From: an uncultured Clostridia bacterium
Lineage (GTDB): Bacteria > Bacillota > Clostridia > Christensenellales > Borkfalkiaceae
DNA length: 64,000 bases
Reading direction: 5' to 3'
Assembly: GCA_947624445.1 (NCBI GenBank)
Contig: CANQKF010000004.1
Span: forward strand, 1 to 64,000
A program made the position numbers and the translations under genes. The notes beneath the pieces were generated by a model. That model was given only the letters and a program-made list of their open reading frames with translations, was not told the origin of the DNA and made no database searches. Below are positions 32,989 through 41,421 of this stretch, one piece after another; within the stretch, counting starts at the first letter, position 1, and every line of letters starts with the position of its first letter.

Positions 32989-33017
32989 TTGACAGAACAA
33001 ATTTCTTGTGTTATAAT
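32989..33017 (+). promoter_or_regulatory. Promoter of the DUF1508 membrane protein gene
   Basis: TTGACA (32989-32994), 17 bp, TATAAT (33012-33017), followed by AAAAGGAG before the ATG. It is back to back with the opposite promoter, the two -35 boxes four bases apart. Confidence 0.85.
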
Positions 33018-33037
33018 GGGGAAAAGGAGAAAAAATT

Positions 33038-33823
33038 ATGGCAGTTTTCAATTTGCTCACCGGTTTTTCGGATTTCATGAATGAGAACAAGCCGCTCGTC
33101 ATCATTCTTGCGGTGATCCTCATGCTCATCCTCGCGCTTGCGATCGTCATGGTCGTGCTCCATATCAAGGATAAAAAGCAAGTTGCAGAGGAAAAATTGG
33201 CAAAAGAAGCGGCGCTGCTGGCGGAAATGCAGCCCCAATCCGCACCCGAAGCACCCGCGGAGGACGAAGAGGAAACCGGCGAAGCGGAAGAGAACGCGGC
33301 CGAATCAGGCGCGGCAGAAACGGCGGATGAGAACGATCCGACGGCGGAACAGGAGGATGATGAAATGAAAAAGAAGGCGAACGCTCCCGCAAAGAAGCCC
33401 GAACCCAAGAAAGCCCCGGTCGTCGTCAAGGCCGAGCCCCCGAAGGAAGAGCCCAAGAAGGAAGATCCGAAGGTCTCTGGCGCGGGCGGCAAGTGGGTCA
33501 TCGAAGAGGATAAGAACGGCAAATTCTGGTTCTCCCTCATCGCCTCCAACGGGCAGATCATGCTCGAAAGCCCGACCCCTTACGTCTCTTTGCAGAACGC
33601 AAAGGACGGCATCGCCACCTACCAGAACAACATCGCGGCCGACCGCCTCGAGATCACCGAGCACAAGAACGGCGATTTCCAGGTGCAGGTGCTCAACGGC
33701 AGCAAGCGGTTGCTCGCGACGAGCTCCACCTATCCCTCGCGTACGCAGGCGGAGAGCACGCGCGATTCCATCAAGCGCTGGGCGCAGACCTCTGTGATCG
33801 AAGTCAAAAACTTCGAGGAATAA
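33038..33823 (+). CDS. Membrane-anchored protein with two DUF1508 (YegP) repeats
   Basis: A 261-residue protein. Residues 18-45 are one transmembrane helix, followed by a short basic stretch, an acidic Glu/Ala/Pro region (about 60-110), then a Lys/Pro stretch (112-150), and two YegP-like repeats: GKFWFSLIASNGQIMLES with NAKDGIATYQNN, and GDFQVQVLNGSKRLLATS with STRDSIKRWA. The DUF1508 fold is small and of unknown function, normally soluble. The helix anchors it, with the repeats probably inside or at the wall depending on topology. Single gene with strong promoter and terminator. Confidence 0.8.
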   Translation: MAVFNLLTGFSDFMNENKPLVIILAVILMLILALAIVMVVLHIKDKKQVAEEKLAKEAALLAEMQPQSAPEAPAEDEEETGEAEENAAESGAAETADENDPTAEQEDDEMKKKANAPAKKPEPKKAPVVVKAEPPKEEPKKEDPKVSGAGGKWVIEEDKNGKFWFSLIASNGQIMLESPTPYVSLQNAKDGIATYQNNIAADRLEITEHKNGDFQVQVLNGSKRLLATSSTYPSRTQAESTRDSIKRWAQTSVIEVKNFEE

Positions 33824-33837
33824 TTTGCAGTGGATCA

Positions 33838-33867
33838 ATATCCCCGCGTAAAACGCGGGGATATTTC
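33838..33867. terminator. Terminator of the DUF1508 gene
   Basis: ATATCCCCGCG (33838-33848), loop TAAAA, CGCGGGGATAT (33854-33864), then TTT. Confidence 0.8.
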
Positions 33868-34000
33868 ATTTTGGGCATAGCCAGAATCGTTACAGGTAGC
33901 GTGCAAAGTAGCGTAGTCGCCCCGCGCGCGGCTTCTTCGCCTGCGGCTCGTGCCAACTTTAATATAACAATAGAAGCCTCGGTTGGGGCTTCCCCCCATT

Positions 34001-34038
34001 AGATTTCTCGACTTCGCTTCGCTCCGCTCGAAATGACA
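34001..34038. repeat. Dispersed TGTCAT-type repeat
   Basis: Reads, on the minus strand, TGTCATTTCGAGCGGAGCGA, ending in GTCGAGAAATCT; same class as the copies at 24957 and 63109. The rest of 33868-34170 is low-information GC-rich sequence with a CCCCCCCCATGGGGG tract at about 34050-34065 and no gene. Confidence 0.65.
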
Positions 34039-34170
34039 GTTTGCTGTTCCCCCCCCATGGGGGTAGGATTATAAGGGATGTTCCCCCTTTCATTGTTCTA
34101 CTTATCTTTTTCTGTTCCTCGGCAAGGCCTCTCTCGCACCGCGCGGCGATCGCGCGGGTTTCGTTCCGAC

Positions 34171-34203
34171 AAAAAAACGGGCGGCGCTGCCGTCCGTTTT
34201 TTT
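34171..34203. terminator. Terminator of mrp
   Basis: ACGGGCGGC, loop GCT, GCCGTCCGT, with seven A before (34171-34177) and seven T after. On the minus strand it follows the mrp stop. Confidence 0.85.
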
Positions 34204-34259
34204 GTGCAATTTTCGCGTTTTTCGATCTACGTCCCCCCGCAAATGCCCTTGCGGTGCGG

Positions 34260-35096
34260 TCAGAAACGGATCTCCCGCGACCGCAAGATCTCCGCAAAGA
34301 TCGCGGCGACGGGATCGGTATCCGCCTCCTCCGCCCTGCCTTCATCGAAGAGGCGGGCGAGCGCGGGATCGATGGGGATGCGCGCCGTCGCGGGGATGGC
34401 GTAGCGGGCGGCAAACGCCTCCGCCCTGCTCGCGCCGAAGATCTCGTGCGCCTTGCCGCAATCGGGGCAGACGTAGTAGCTCATATTCTCGGCGAGCCCG
34501 AGGATGGGGATCCCGAGCATGCCCGCCATGTGCACCGCCTTGCCGACGATCATCTCGACGAGGTCCTGCGGCGTCGTGACGATGACCGTCCCCGAGAGCG
34601 GGATGCTCTGAAAGACGGTGAGCGGCACATCCCCCGTGCCGGGCGGCATATCGAGGAAGAGAAGATCGAGGTCTCCCCACGCGACGTCCGTCCAGAATTG
34701 CAGCGCCGCGCCCGCGATGAGCGAGCCCCGCCAGACGACGGGATCGTCCTCGTGGTCGAGCAGGGAGTTCATCGAAATGAGCTTGATGCCCCCCTTCGTC
34801 TCCACGGGCAGGATGTTGCCGTCGGTGCCCGTCGCGCGGTCGTGCACGCCGAACGCCTTGGGGATGGAAGGGCCCGTGACGTCGGCGTCGAGAATGCCGA
34901 CTTTGAGCCCCATCGCCCGTGCGCGGACGGCGAGCAGGGCGGTGACGAGAGACTTCCCCACGCCCCCCTTCCCGCTCGCGACGGCGACGACGCGGCGGAT
35001 CTTCGCCGACTTATGCGGCGGCTTGATGAAGGATTTTTTGTTGCGCGTGCCGCAGTTGCTCGCGCAGGTGGAACAATCGTGAGTGCAGTCTGCCAT
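34260..35096 (-). CDS. mrp: Mrp/NBP35 family iron-sulfur carrier ATPase
   Basis: A 278-residue P-loop protein that holds and delivers iron-sulfur clusters. The N-terminus has C4, C8, C11 and C15, the ferredoxin-like cluster of the NBP35 subtype. The deviant Walker A SGKGGVGKS is at about 41-49, DADVTGPSIPK near 70, and the cluster pair CPDC near 211. It is a single gene preceding a strong terminator. Confidence 0.93.
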   Translation of the reverse strand: MADCTHDCSTCASNCGTRNKKSFIKPPHKSAKIRRVVAVASGKGGVGKSLVTALLAVRARAMGLKVGILDADVTGPSIPKAFGVHDRATGTDGNILPVETKGGIKLISMNSLLDHEDDPVVWRGSLIAGAALQFWTDVAWGDLDLLFLDMPPGTGDVPLTVFQSIPLSGTVIVTTPQDLVEMIVGKAVHMAGMLGIPILGLAENMSYYVCPDCGKAHEIFGASRAEAFAARYAIPATARIPIDPALARLFDEGRAEEADTDPVAAIFAEILRSREIRF

Positions 35097-35124
35097 ACTA
35101 TCTCCTTTGCCGGTTTTTCGGTTC

Positions 35125-36897
35125 TTATTTGCGCGCGTTCAGGGCGAAATATCTCCCCTTGAGGCGCATAAGTTCTTCGTGGGATCCCTGCTCGGCGATG
35201 CCCTTCTCCGCGATGTAGAGAATGCGGTCGGCCTTGCGGATGGTCGAGAGGCGGTGGGCGACGATGAACGCCGTCTTGCCCGCGAGCAGCTTATCGAGCG
35301 CCTGCTGGATGAGCAGCTCGGTCTCCGAGTCGATGGAGCTCGTCGCCTCGTCCAAGATGACGATCCGCGGGTCTTTGAGGACGATCCGCGCAAAGGAGAT
35401 GAGCTGTTTTTCGCCCGCCGAGAGCCCCTCGCCCCGCTCGCCGAGCACGGCGCGATACCCCTCGGGGAACCTCCGCGCGACGCGGTCGCAGTAGATCGCC
35501 TCCGCCGCCGCGATGCACGCCTCGTCCGTCGCCCCCTCGTTGCCGTAGCGGATGTTCTCGAGGATGCTCCCGCGGAAGATGAAGGGCTCCTGCATCAGCA
35601 CGCCGATCTCGCGGCGCAGGGAGCGCAAGGTGGCGTCGCGCACGTCCACGCCGTCCACCGTGACCCGCCCCGCGTTCACATCGTAGAAGCGGGTGAGGAG
35701 ATTGATGACGGTCGTCTTGCCCGCGCCCGTGGGGCCGACGAGCGCGATCTTCTCGCCCGGCGCCACGCGCAAACTGAAATGTTCGAGGACGTTGACGCCC
35801 TCCTCGTAGCCGAACGTGACATCCTCGTAGCAGACTTCGCCGCGCACGTTTTTCAGCACTACGGCCCCCGTCTTATCCGAGATCGTGACGGGCGCGTCGA
35901 TGGTCTCGTAGACCCGCTCGAGGTTGGCGGAGACCTGCGAGAGCTGCTGCATGACGGCGGCGAGTTGCAGGAGCGGTTCGGCGCACAGGTTGGCGAAGAG
36001 CAGAAAGGCGATGACCGTCCCGACGATCGTCGTATCGCCGCGCAGCGACAGGACGAGCGCGACGGCATACATCGCGAGGATGCCCGCGTTCCAGAAGAAT
36101 TCCGAGACGGGCGCATTGAGCTCGTTGCGGCGGACGATGCGCATCCACGTGCGCGCGCTGTCCTCCTGCAGGTCGCGGTAGACGGCACGGTTGTAGGCCG
36201 AACGGTTGTAGTTCTTGATGACCTTCTCGCCCATGATGGATTCGACGATGAAGGCGTTGCGGTTGGAATTTTTGGCGCGGTGCTTGCGGAAGAGCGCCCG
36301 CACCGCCCGCTTGATGAGGAACACGCAGAGCACCATGGGCACGATCGCCGCATACACGATCGCCGTGAGCAGGGGGCTCAACGCGAGCATGAATACCGTC
36401 GCGACGACGAGCTTCAACATGTCCACGATGAAATTCAGCAGGTAATCCGTGAAGAAATCGGCGAGCTCGTTGATGTATTCGGTGACGCGGATGGAGATCT
36501 TCCCCGCGGGACGGGTATCGTAATATTCGAAGGGCAGCTCCTGCAAATGCACGAAGATCTCCCGCCGCACGTCGCGGATGATGCCGTGCCCGAGCGTCCC
36601 CATGATGAGCCTGTGGAAGTAGGGCAAAAGCGCCGTCAGCGCCCCCATGACGCCGAGCGCGAGGAGCAGCCCCGTGAGTTTTCCGCCCCCGTCCCCCGCG
36701 GGCACGACGTCGTTGACGATCGTGCGGATGACGATGGGCGGGATCAGCGCGACGACCGAGGAAGCCGCGAGCAGGATGAGCGCGAGCAGGAACAGCTTCT
36801 TATGGGGCAGGATGCGCGAGAGGATGCGTTTGAGGTACTTGATATCGACGCGGTCGGTCTTGACCTCTTCGTCCATGAAATAGGTGTTGCGCTTCAT
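35125..36897 (-). CDS. ABC exporter subunit with canonical ATPase site
   Basis: A 590-residue half-transporter: six membrane helices (about 35-320) then an ATPase domain with GPTGAGKTT, the slightly altered signature LSAGEKQ and Walker B ILDEATSSID with the catalytic Glu. The start MKRNTYFMDEEVK is preceded by AAGGGGGAGCTGTG; the longer frame beyond it overlaps the partner gene. It overlaps the partner gene stop as TGATG. Together they look like a heterodimeric multidrug or lipid exporter of the LmrCD/BmrCD type. The substrate is unknown. Confidence 0.92.
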   Translation of the reverse strand: MKRNTYFMDEEVKTDRVDIKYLKRILSRILPHKKLFLLALILLAASSVVALIPPIVIRTIVNDVVPAGDGGGKLTGLLLALGVMGALTALLPYFHRLIMGTLGHGIIRDVRREIFVHLQELPFEYYDTRPAGKISIRVTEYINELADFFTDYLLNFIVDMLKLVVATVFMLALSPLLTAIVYAAIVPMVLCVFLIKRAVRALFRKHRAKNSNRNAFIVESIMGEKVIKNYNRSAYNRAVYRDLQEDSARTWMRIVRRNELNAPVSEFFWNAGILAMYAVALVLSLRGDTTIVGTVIAFLLFANLCAEPLLQLAAVMQQLSQVSANLERVYETIDAPVTISDKTGAVVLKNVRGEVCYEDVTFGYEEGVNVLEHFSLRVAPGEKIALVGPTGAGKTTVINLLTRFYDVNAGRVTVDGVDVRDATLRSLRREIGVLMQEPFIFRGSILENIRYGNEGATDEACIAAAEAIYCDRVARRFPEGYRAVLGERGEGLSAGEKQLISFARIVLKDPRIVILDEATSSIDSETELLIQQALDKLLAGKTAFIVAHRLSTIRKADRILYIAEKGIAEQGSHEELMRLKGRYFALNARK

Positions 36898-38714
36898 CAC
36901 AGCTCCCCCTTTCCGTATGAGGAATCGTCGAGCTGTCCGTCGCTCGTCTGCAACCGCCAGATCGCGGCGAACGCGCCGTTCAAGCGGATGAGCTCCTCCG
37001 CCGTGCCCCGTTCGACGATCTCGCCGTCGCGCAGAAAGACGATCTCGTCGCAATCCATGACCGAAGAGACGCGGTGCGCCGCAATGAGCAGCGTCTTTTC
37101 GGGGCATTCCCGCTTCAACGCCGCGAGCACCCGCTTCTCCGTCGCCATGTCGAGCGCGGAGGAGGCGTCGTCGAGAATGAGCACAGGCGCCCCCTTCACG
37201 AGCGCGCGGGCGATGGAGACGCGCTGTTTCTGCCCGCCCGAGAGCCCGATCCCCCGCTCGCCGACGATCGTCGCATACCCCGATTCGAGCTTCTCGATGA
37301 AGCGCGCCGCCTGCGCGGTCTCCGCGGCGGCATACACTTCCGCTTCGGAGCACGTCTCGGGGCGGGCGAAGGCGATGTTGGCGTCCACCGTGTTGGAGAA
37401 GAGAAAGACGTCCTGAAAGACATAGCCGTATTCGGCGCGCACCGCCTCCAAAGGGTATTCGCGCAAATCGTGCCCGTCGATTGTGATGCTGCCGCCCGTC
37501 ACATCGAAGATGCGCGAGAGCGATTTGAGCAGCGCCGATTTCCCGCTGCCCGTTCCCCCCATCACGCCCACCTTCTTGCCGTAGGGCAGATCGAGGTCGA
37601 TCCCCCGCAACACCTGCTTCTCGCCGAGCGTGAGGCTCACGTGCTCCAAACGGATGTGCGGCGCCGTGCTCGCGACGAGCGCGGAGGGACAATCGGGGAC
37701 GGCGCTCTCCTCGGTGAGGAATTTTTTGAGCCGCCCGCCCGAGACGAGCTGGTTCTGCATCATGAAGCAGCTGCGGGAGATCTGCGTGATGTGCGAGATG
37801 ATGCGCGTGACGTAGGTCGTCGCCGCGGTGAGGCTGCCGATGAGGATGTTCCCCGAGAGCACGAGGAGCACGGCGACGATGACCGTCCCCACATAGCCGA
37901 TCTGCTGGAACCCCATGAAGATGGAGTTATACTTCGCGGTGAGCCGCACCTGCTTGACCGAGAGATCGTAGACTTCCCCGTTGCAGCGGTCGAACTTTTG
38001 GATCTCCCGCTCCTCGGCGGCGAAGGAGCGGACGATGCGCACGGCGTCGATATTCTCCTGCACGTCGAGATTGATGGCGGAGTATCCCTCGCGGATGGCG
38101 CGGAACAGCTTGCGCGAGCGGGAGAGATAAAAGCAGAGCGCGACGACGAAGAAGGGCGCAATGCAGAGCGGGATGATGAGCAGATGCACATCCATCGCCG
38201 CGAGCAGCGCGCAGGAGATCCCGATCACGATCACCGAATCGAAGAGGTTCATGAAGATGCGCGAATACATCTCCTTGAAGATGATGGTATCGCGGTTCAT
38301 CGTCGTGAGGAGTTCCCCCATGTTGTAGCGGGAGATCGTCTCGCCGTCGAGATCGAGGAGCTTCGCGTAGGTCTGCTCGCGCAGGGTGCACTCCATCCGC
38401 AGCCCGCACCACTGGAAGGTGACGTTCTTGCAGTACAGCACGATGACGCGCAACAAAAACACCGCCGCGAACAAGATCGCGAGGTGCGCAAAGAGCGCGA
38501 CGCTCCCCGGCGCGCCGAGCCCTTCCGTGAGCAACGCAAACAGCCCCTCGTGGGGCGCGGAGGGATCGTAGGCGAGCACGTAGTCGAGAAATGCGGCGTC
38601 GATGAGCGGGATGAAGAGATCGCAGAGGATCGCGATGAGGCTGAACAGCTTCGCGAGCAGCGAGAGCGGGAGGTATTTCTTCCAATATTTCAGCCCGAAA
38701 AGAAAGGTATGCAT
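36897..38714 (-). CDS. ABC exporter subunit with degenerate ATPase site
   Basis: A 605-residue half-transporter with six membrane helices, Walker A GGTGSGKSALL, canonical signature LSGGQKQRVSIARAL and Walker B LILDDASSALD, where the catalytic Glu is Asp. This pattern, one degenerate and one canonical subunit, is the mark of heterodimeric exporters. No clear Shine-Dalgarno precedes the ATG at 38712-38714; the leader is about 16 nt. The partner gene overlaps its stop codon. Confidence 0.92.
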   Translation of the reverse strand: MHTFLFGLKYWKKYLPLSLLAKLFSLIAILCDLFIPLIDAAFLDYVLAYDPSAPHEGLFALLTEGLGAPGSVALFAHLAILFAAVFLLRVIVLYCKNVTFQWCGLRMECTLREQTYAKLLDLDGETISRYNMGELLTTMNRDTIIFKEMYSRIFMNLFDSVIVIGISCALLAAMDVHLLIIPLCIAPFFVVALCFYLSRSRKLFRAIREGYSAINLDVQENIDAVRIVRSFAAEEREIQKFDRCNGEVYDLSVKQVRLTAKYNSIFMGFQQIGYVGTVIVAVLLVLSGNILIGSLTAATTYVTRIISHITQISRSCFMMQNQLVSGGRLKKFLTEESAVPDCPSALVASTAPHIRLEHVSLTLGEKQVLRGIDLDLPYGKKVGVMGGTGSGKSALLKSLSRIFDVTGGSITIDGHDLREYPLEAVRAEYGYVFQDVFLFSNTVDANIAFARPETCSEAEVYAAAETAQAARFIEKLESGYATIVGERGIGLSGGQKQRVSIARALVKGAPVLILDDASSALDMATEKRVLAALKRECPEKTLLIAAHRVSSVMDCDEIVFLRDGEIVERGTAEELIRLNGAFAAIWRLQTSDGQLDDSSYGKGEL

Positions 38715-38736
38715 GGCGCTTCGGAATTACGGACAT

Positions 38737-38765
38737 ATTGTAACACGTTTTTCCGCAAAGCACAA
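38737..38765 (-). promoter_or_regulatory. Promoter of the ABC exporter operon
   Basis: Minus strand TTGTGC (38760-38765), 17 bp, TACAAT (38737-38742). Confidence 0.65.
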
Positions 38766-38832
38766 ACATTTCCGCCGTTCCCCGTTGAATTTATTTTTGT
38801 GTGAAGAAAAGAGCGCTTTCCCCGAAAAACGC

Positions 38833-38861
38833 TTGCAAAAACCGAAAAAATCGGGTATACT
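38833..38861 (+). promoter_or_regulatory. Promoter of SRP RNA
   Basis: TTGCAA (38833-38838), 17 bp, TATACT (38856-38861). Predicted +1 at 38868, where the 5' closing strand of the RNA begins. Confidence 0.8.
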
Positions 38862-38867
38862 ATGATT

Positions 38868-39140
38868 GCTGTGATAGGCGGGGAGTTAGCGGTGCCCTGT
38901 ATCTGCAATCCGCTATAGCAGAGCCGAACGCTTTTCTCGGTGCGACCTATGGGAGGCTGCGCGAGATAAGGGCTGTCGATCATAAGGTCTCATGCAACGT
39001 ATGCCCGCGAACCGTGTCAGGGTAGGGATACAGCAGCACTAAGAGGTGTCGTGCGTGTGCCATGAGGAAGCTTTGTGGGAGGTACCTGTTTCGTTTCCGC
39101 TCCGGTATGCCGTAACAAAAAAAGCCCTCACAGTTTTTTT
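38868..39140 (+). ncRNA. ffs: Signal recognition particle RNA, large bacterial type
   Basis: A RNA of about 270 nt. The 5' Alu-like domain matches the Bacillus form: GGCGGGGAGTTAGCGGTGCC, CTGTATCTGCAATCCGCTAT and AGCAGAGCCGAA. The S domain has GTCAGG, a hairpin GTA-GGGA-TAC, and AGCAGCACTAAG, the Ffh-binding loop. The ends pair as CTGTGA (38869-38874) with TCACAG (39128-39133), followed by a T-run. The RNA forms the signal recognition particle with Ffh and targets membrane proteins. The GNRA tetraloop is GGGA rather than the usual GGAA. Confidence 0.95.
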
Positions 39141-39150
39141 CGCACAAATC

Positions 39151-39183
39151 GCGCCGCCGCGGCTCTCCGCGGCGGCGCTTTTT
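39151..39183 (+). terminator. Strong second terminator after SRP RNA
   Basis: GCGCCGCCGCGG (39151-39162), loop CTCT, CCGCGGCGGCGC (39167-39178), five T. It overlaps the stop codon of the opposing gene by one base. Confidence 0.9.
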
Positions 39184-39599
39184 CAGAGCGGCAACCGTTG
39201 CAAAAAGAAGGCGAGAAACACCGCGATCCCCGCGACCGCCGCAAGGAACACGGCGAGCGCGATCCACGAGAGCGCCGAGCGGTTGACCGTGAGCTGCACG
39301 ACCGCGTTGACGGCGGCGTTCAGGAGCATGAGGAGCGTCCCGAATGCGCCGAACCCGAGCGCAAACGGAAAGACGAAGAGCGCGAGTAAAATCACCCACG
39401 CCCCCACGTCATTGAGCACAAACACGAGCAGCAGCGCGGGCGCGCAGAGGGCCGCCAGAACCGAATAAACGATCGCGTAGTACCCCGAACGTCGGTATCG
39501 CCGCCGCTTCTCGGGGTCCTTCCGCGCCGCAGCGGCTTCGGTCGCCGCCTCCGCCATGTTGAACAGGAACGCCTTGGGCGTCATTTTGTTGCTCCGCAT
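39183..39599 (-). CDS. Hypothetical membrane protein
   Basis: A 138-residue protein I do not recognise. A charged 45-residue N-terminus (MRSNKMTPKAF, then Arg/Lys-rich KDPEKRRRYRR) precedes three or four hydrophobic helices (about 46-68, 71-90, 93-110 and 113-135). The start MRSNKM follows GGAGGGGGAAAG; an earlier frame would add nine residues. It lies alone, convergent with the SRP RNA gene. Confidence 0.65.
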   Translation of the reverse strand: MRSNKMTPKAFLFNMAEAATEAAAARKDPEKRRRYRRSGYYAIVYSVLAALCAPALLLVFVLNDVGAWVILLALFVFPFALGFGAFGTLLMLLNAAVNAVVQLTVNRSALSWIALAVFLAAVAGIAVFLAFFLQRLPL

Positions 39600-39646
39600 C
39601 TTTCCCCCTCCGCGCAAGGATACCATAAGTTTGCCGAAAAACGCGG

Positions 39647-39678
39647 AAAAAATTCCCTCCCCGCGAAAAAGGGGAGGG
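39647..39678 (-). terminator. Terminator of the M18 aminopeptidase gene
   Basis: CCCTCCCC (39655-39662) pairs with GGGGAGGG (39671-39678); on the minus strand AATTTTTT follows. Confidence 0.85.
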
Positions 39679-39704
39679 ACTGTGGTCGTTTATTTCGGTT
39701 TTCC

Positions 39705-41105
39705 TCACTTCATGAAGGCGAGGAATGCCCTGTAATTGCTGTAAAGATCGGCCTTGGAGACGACTTCCCACGGCGCGTGCATGGAGATGACGGGCACCCC
39801 GAGATCCACCGTATCGATGTTGAGCTGGGCGACGAACTTCGCGACGGTCCCGCCGCCGCCGATGTCCACCTTGCCGAGCTCCGCCGTCTGCCAGACGACG
39901 CCGTTCTCCGCGAACATCTTGCGGACGAGCCCGACGAATTCGGCGTTCGCGTCGTTGGAGCCGCTCTTCCCGCGCGCCCCCGTGAACTTGCACATCGCGG
40001 TGCCGCAGGAGAGGATCGCCGAGTTCTGCTTTTCGTAGACGCCCGCAAAGTTGGGGTCGTATGCCGCCGTCACATCCGAGGAGAGGCACATGGAATGCGC
40101 GCGCACCTTGCGGAAGTTGGCGCCGAGCGCGAGGGAGATCTCCTCCATGAGGTCCTCGTAGACCTTGCATTGGATGCCCGTGGTACCCTCGCTGCCGATC
40201 TCCTCCTTATCGACGAGCATGGCGAGCACGGTGTGCGGCGTCTCGTTTTCCAGAACCGCCGTGAGCGCGGGATAGGCGCAGACCCTGTCGTCGTGCCCGT
40301 AGGCGCCGATGAGCGCACGGTCGAAGCCGACGTCGCGCGCGCCGAACGCGGGGACGGCGGAGAGCTCCGCCGAGAGGAAATCCTCCTCCGTGACGCCGTA
40401 GCGCTCGTTCAGCGCCGCAAGCACGGAGAGCTTGATCTTCTCGGAGACCTCGTCGTCCGCATAGGGCAGCCCGCCGACGAGCACGTTCAACTGCTCGCCC
40501 TCGATGAGCTTCCCCGCCTTGCCCGCCATCTGGTCGGCGCCGAGATGGGGCAGAAGGTCGTTGATGTAGAACACGGGATCCGCGGGATCCTCGCCCACGC
40601 GCACCTCGATCTTCTCGCCGCTCTTCAGCACGACGACGCCGTGCAGCGCGAGCGGGATCGCCGTCCACTGATATTTCTTGATGCCGCCGTAGTAGTGGGT
40701 CTTGAGGAACGCCATGCCGCTGTCCTCGTAGAGCGGATTCTGCTTGATGTCGATGCGGGGCGCGTCGATATGGGAGGCGATGATGCGGATGCCGTCCTCC
40801 TCGAGATCCTTTTCGCCCACGCGGAACACGACGACGGACTTGCCGCGGTTGACGAAATACTTCTTATCGCCCGCCTGCAAAGGATCGCCGAAGTTGTATT
40901 CGGTGAAGCCCTTCGCCCGCGCCGCAGCGACGGCAAAGTCGCACGCCTCGCGCTCGGTCTTTGCGGCGTCGAGAAATTCCATGTAGCCCTTCGCGTAATC
41001 GAAGATCGCCTGTTTCTCCGCCGCGTCCGCCGTCTCGAAATAGTTCTGCTTCTTGTAGGTGAGCTTTTCCTGCAACTGTTTGCTCTTGCTTTTCTTTTCC
41101 GCCAT
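39705..41105 (-). CDS. M18 family aminopeptidase
   Basis: A 466-residue cytoplasmic metallo-aminopeptidase releasing N-terminal, often acidic, residues. The metal ligands are visible: SHIDAPR (His, about residue 114), DKEEIGSEG (Glu pair, near 303-306) and SMHAPWE (His, near 441). Length fits the M18 family. The start MAEKKSKSKQ follows GGAGGAAACGATC. The promoter is at 41200-41228, about 95 bp upstream. Confidence 0.93.
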   Translation of the reverse strand: MAEKKSKSKQLQEKLTYKKQNYFETADAAEKQAIFDYAKGYMEFLDAAKTEREACDFAVAAARAKGFTEYNFGDPLQAGDKKYFVNRGKSVVVFRVGEKDLEEDGIRIIASHIDAPRIDIKQNPLYEDSGMAFLKTHYYGGIKKYQWTAIPLALHGVVVLKSGEKIEVRVGEDPADPVFYINDLLPHLGADQMAGKAGKLIEGEQLNVLVGGLPYADDEVSEKIKLSVLAALNERYGVTEEDFLSAELSAVPAFGARDVGFDRALIGAYGHDDRVCAYPALTAVLENETPHTVLAMLVDKEEIGSEGTTGIQCKVYEDLMEEISLALGANFRKVRAHSMCLSSDVTAAYDPNFAGVYEKQNSAILSCGTAMCKFTGARGKSGSNDANAEFVGLVRKMFAENGVVWQTAELGKVDIGGGGTVAKFVAQLNIDTVDLGVPVISMHAPWEVVSKADLYSNYRAFLAFMK

Positions 41106-41199
41106 GATCGTTTCCTCCATATGCGCGTGTTCCGTTGATTTATATACCGCGATCCGCGGGATCTCAAACACGCGCGGCATAAGATTCTGTTCTTTGCAT

Positions 41200-41228
41200 A
41201 TTATAGCACGGCGCGGCGGAAAATGCAA
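41200..41228 (-). promoter_or_regulatory. M18 gene promoter
   Basis: Minus strand TTGCAT (41223-41228), 17 bp, TATAAT (41200-41205) with TGC before the -10. Confidence 0.8.
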
Positions 41229-41305
41229 CCGAATTTTCCCAAAACCGCCGCACGGCCGCCCGCAAACCCCGACGCCCCCCGGAGCGGACCCCGTTGGAAC
41301 GCGCC

Positions 41306-41379
41306 CATGCGCACCTTTGCATGCGTTCATCTTTACATGCGTACATCTTTGCATGCGCGCAAAAGTGCATGCGTACATC
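41306..41379. repeat. Short 16-bp tandem repeat array
   Basis: Five units beginning CATGCG: 14, 16, 16, 16 and 12 bp long (starts 41306, 41320, 41336, 41352, 41368), consensus CATGCGTACATCTTTG. It lies between the fucO terminator and the M18 promoter. Confidence 0.8.
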
Positions 41380-41411
41380 AAAAAAACGGACACAGGTGTG
41401 CCCGTTTTTTG
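41380..41411. terminator. Terminator of fucO
   Basis: Plus strand ACGGACACAGG/TGTGCCCGT hairpin with A-run before and T-run after; on the minus strand it follows the fucO stop by ten bases. Confidence 0.85.
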
Positions 41412-41421
41412 CGGAAGCGGT

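Noticed and set aside
31813-33561. Longer BaiN-like protein starting upstream at 33561
   Set aside because: The extension is a Ser-rich translation opposite the DUF1508 gene; the dinucleotide fold starts exactly at MRKIAVIGGG.
41306-41379. CRISPR array
   Set aside because: Units are contiguous 16-bp tandem repeats with no unique spacers, and no cas genes occur.
39705-41393. Extended M18 reading with an N-terminus starting MSVFLMYACTFARMQR
   Set aside because: The extra residues come from translation of the 16-bp repeat array and the promoter; the family start with a good ribosome site is at 41105.
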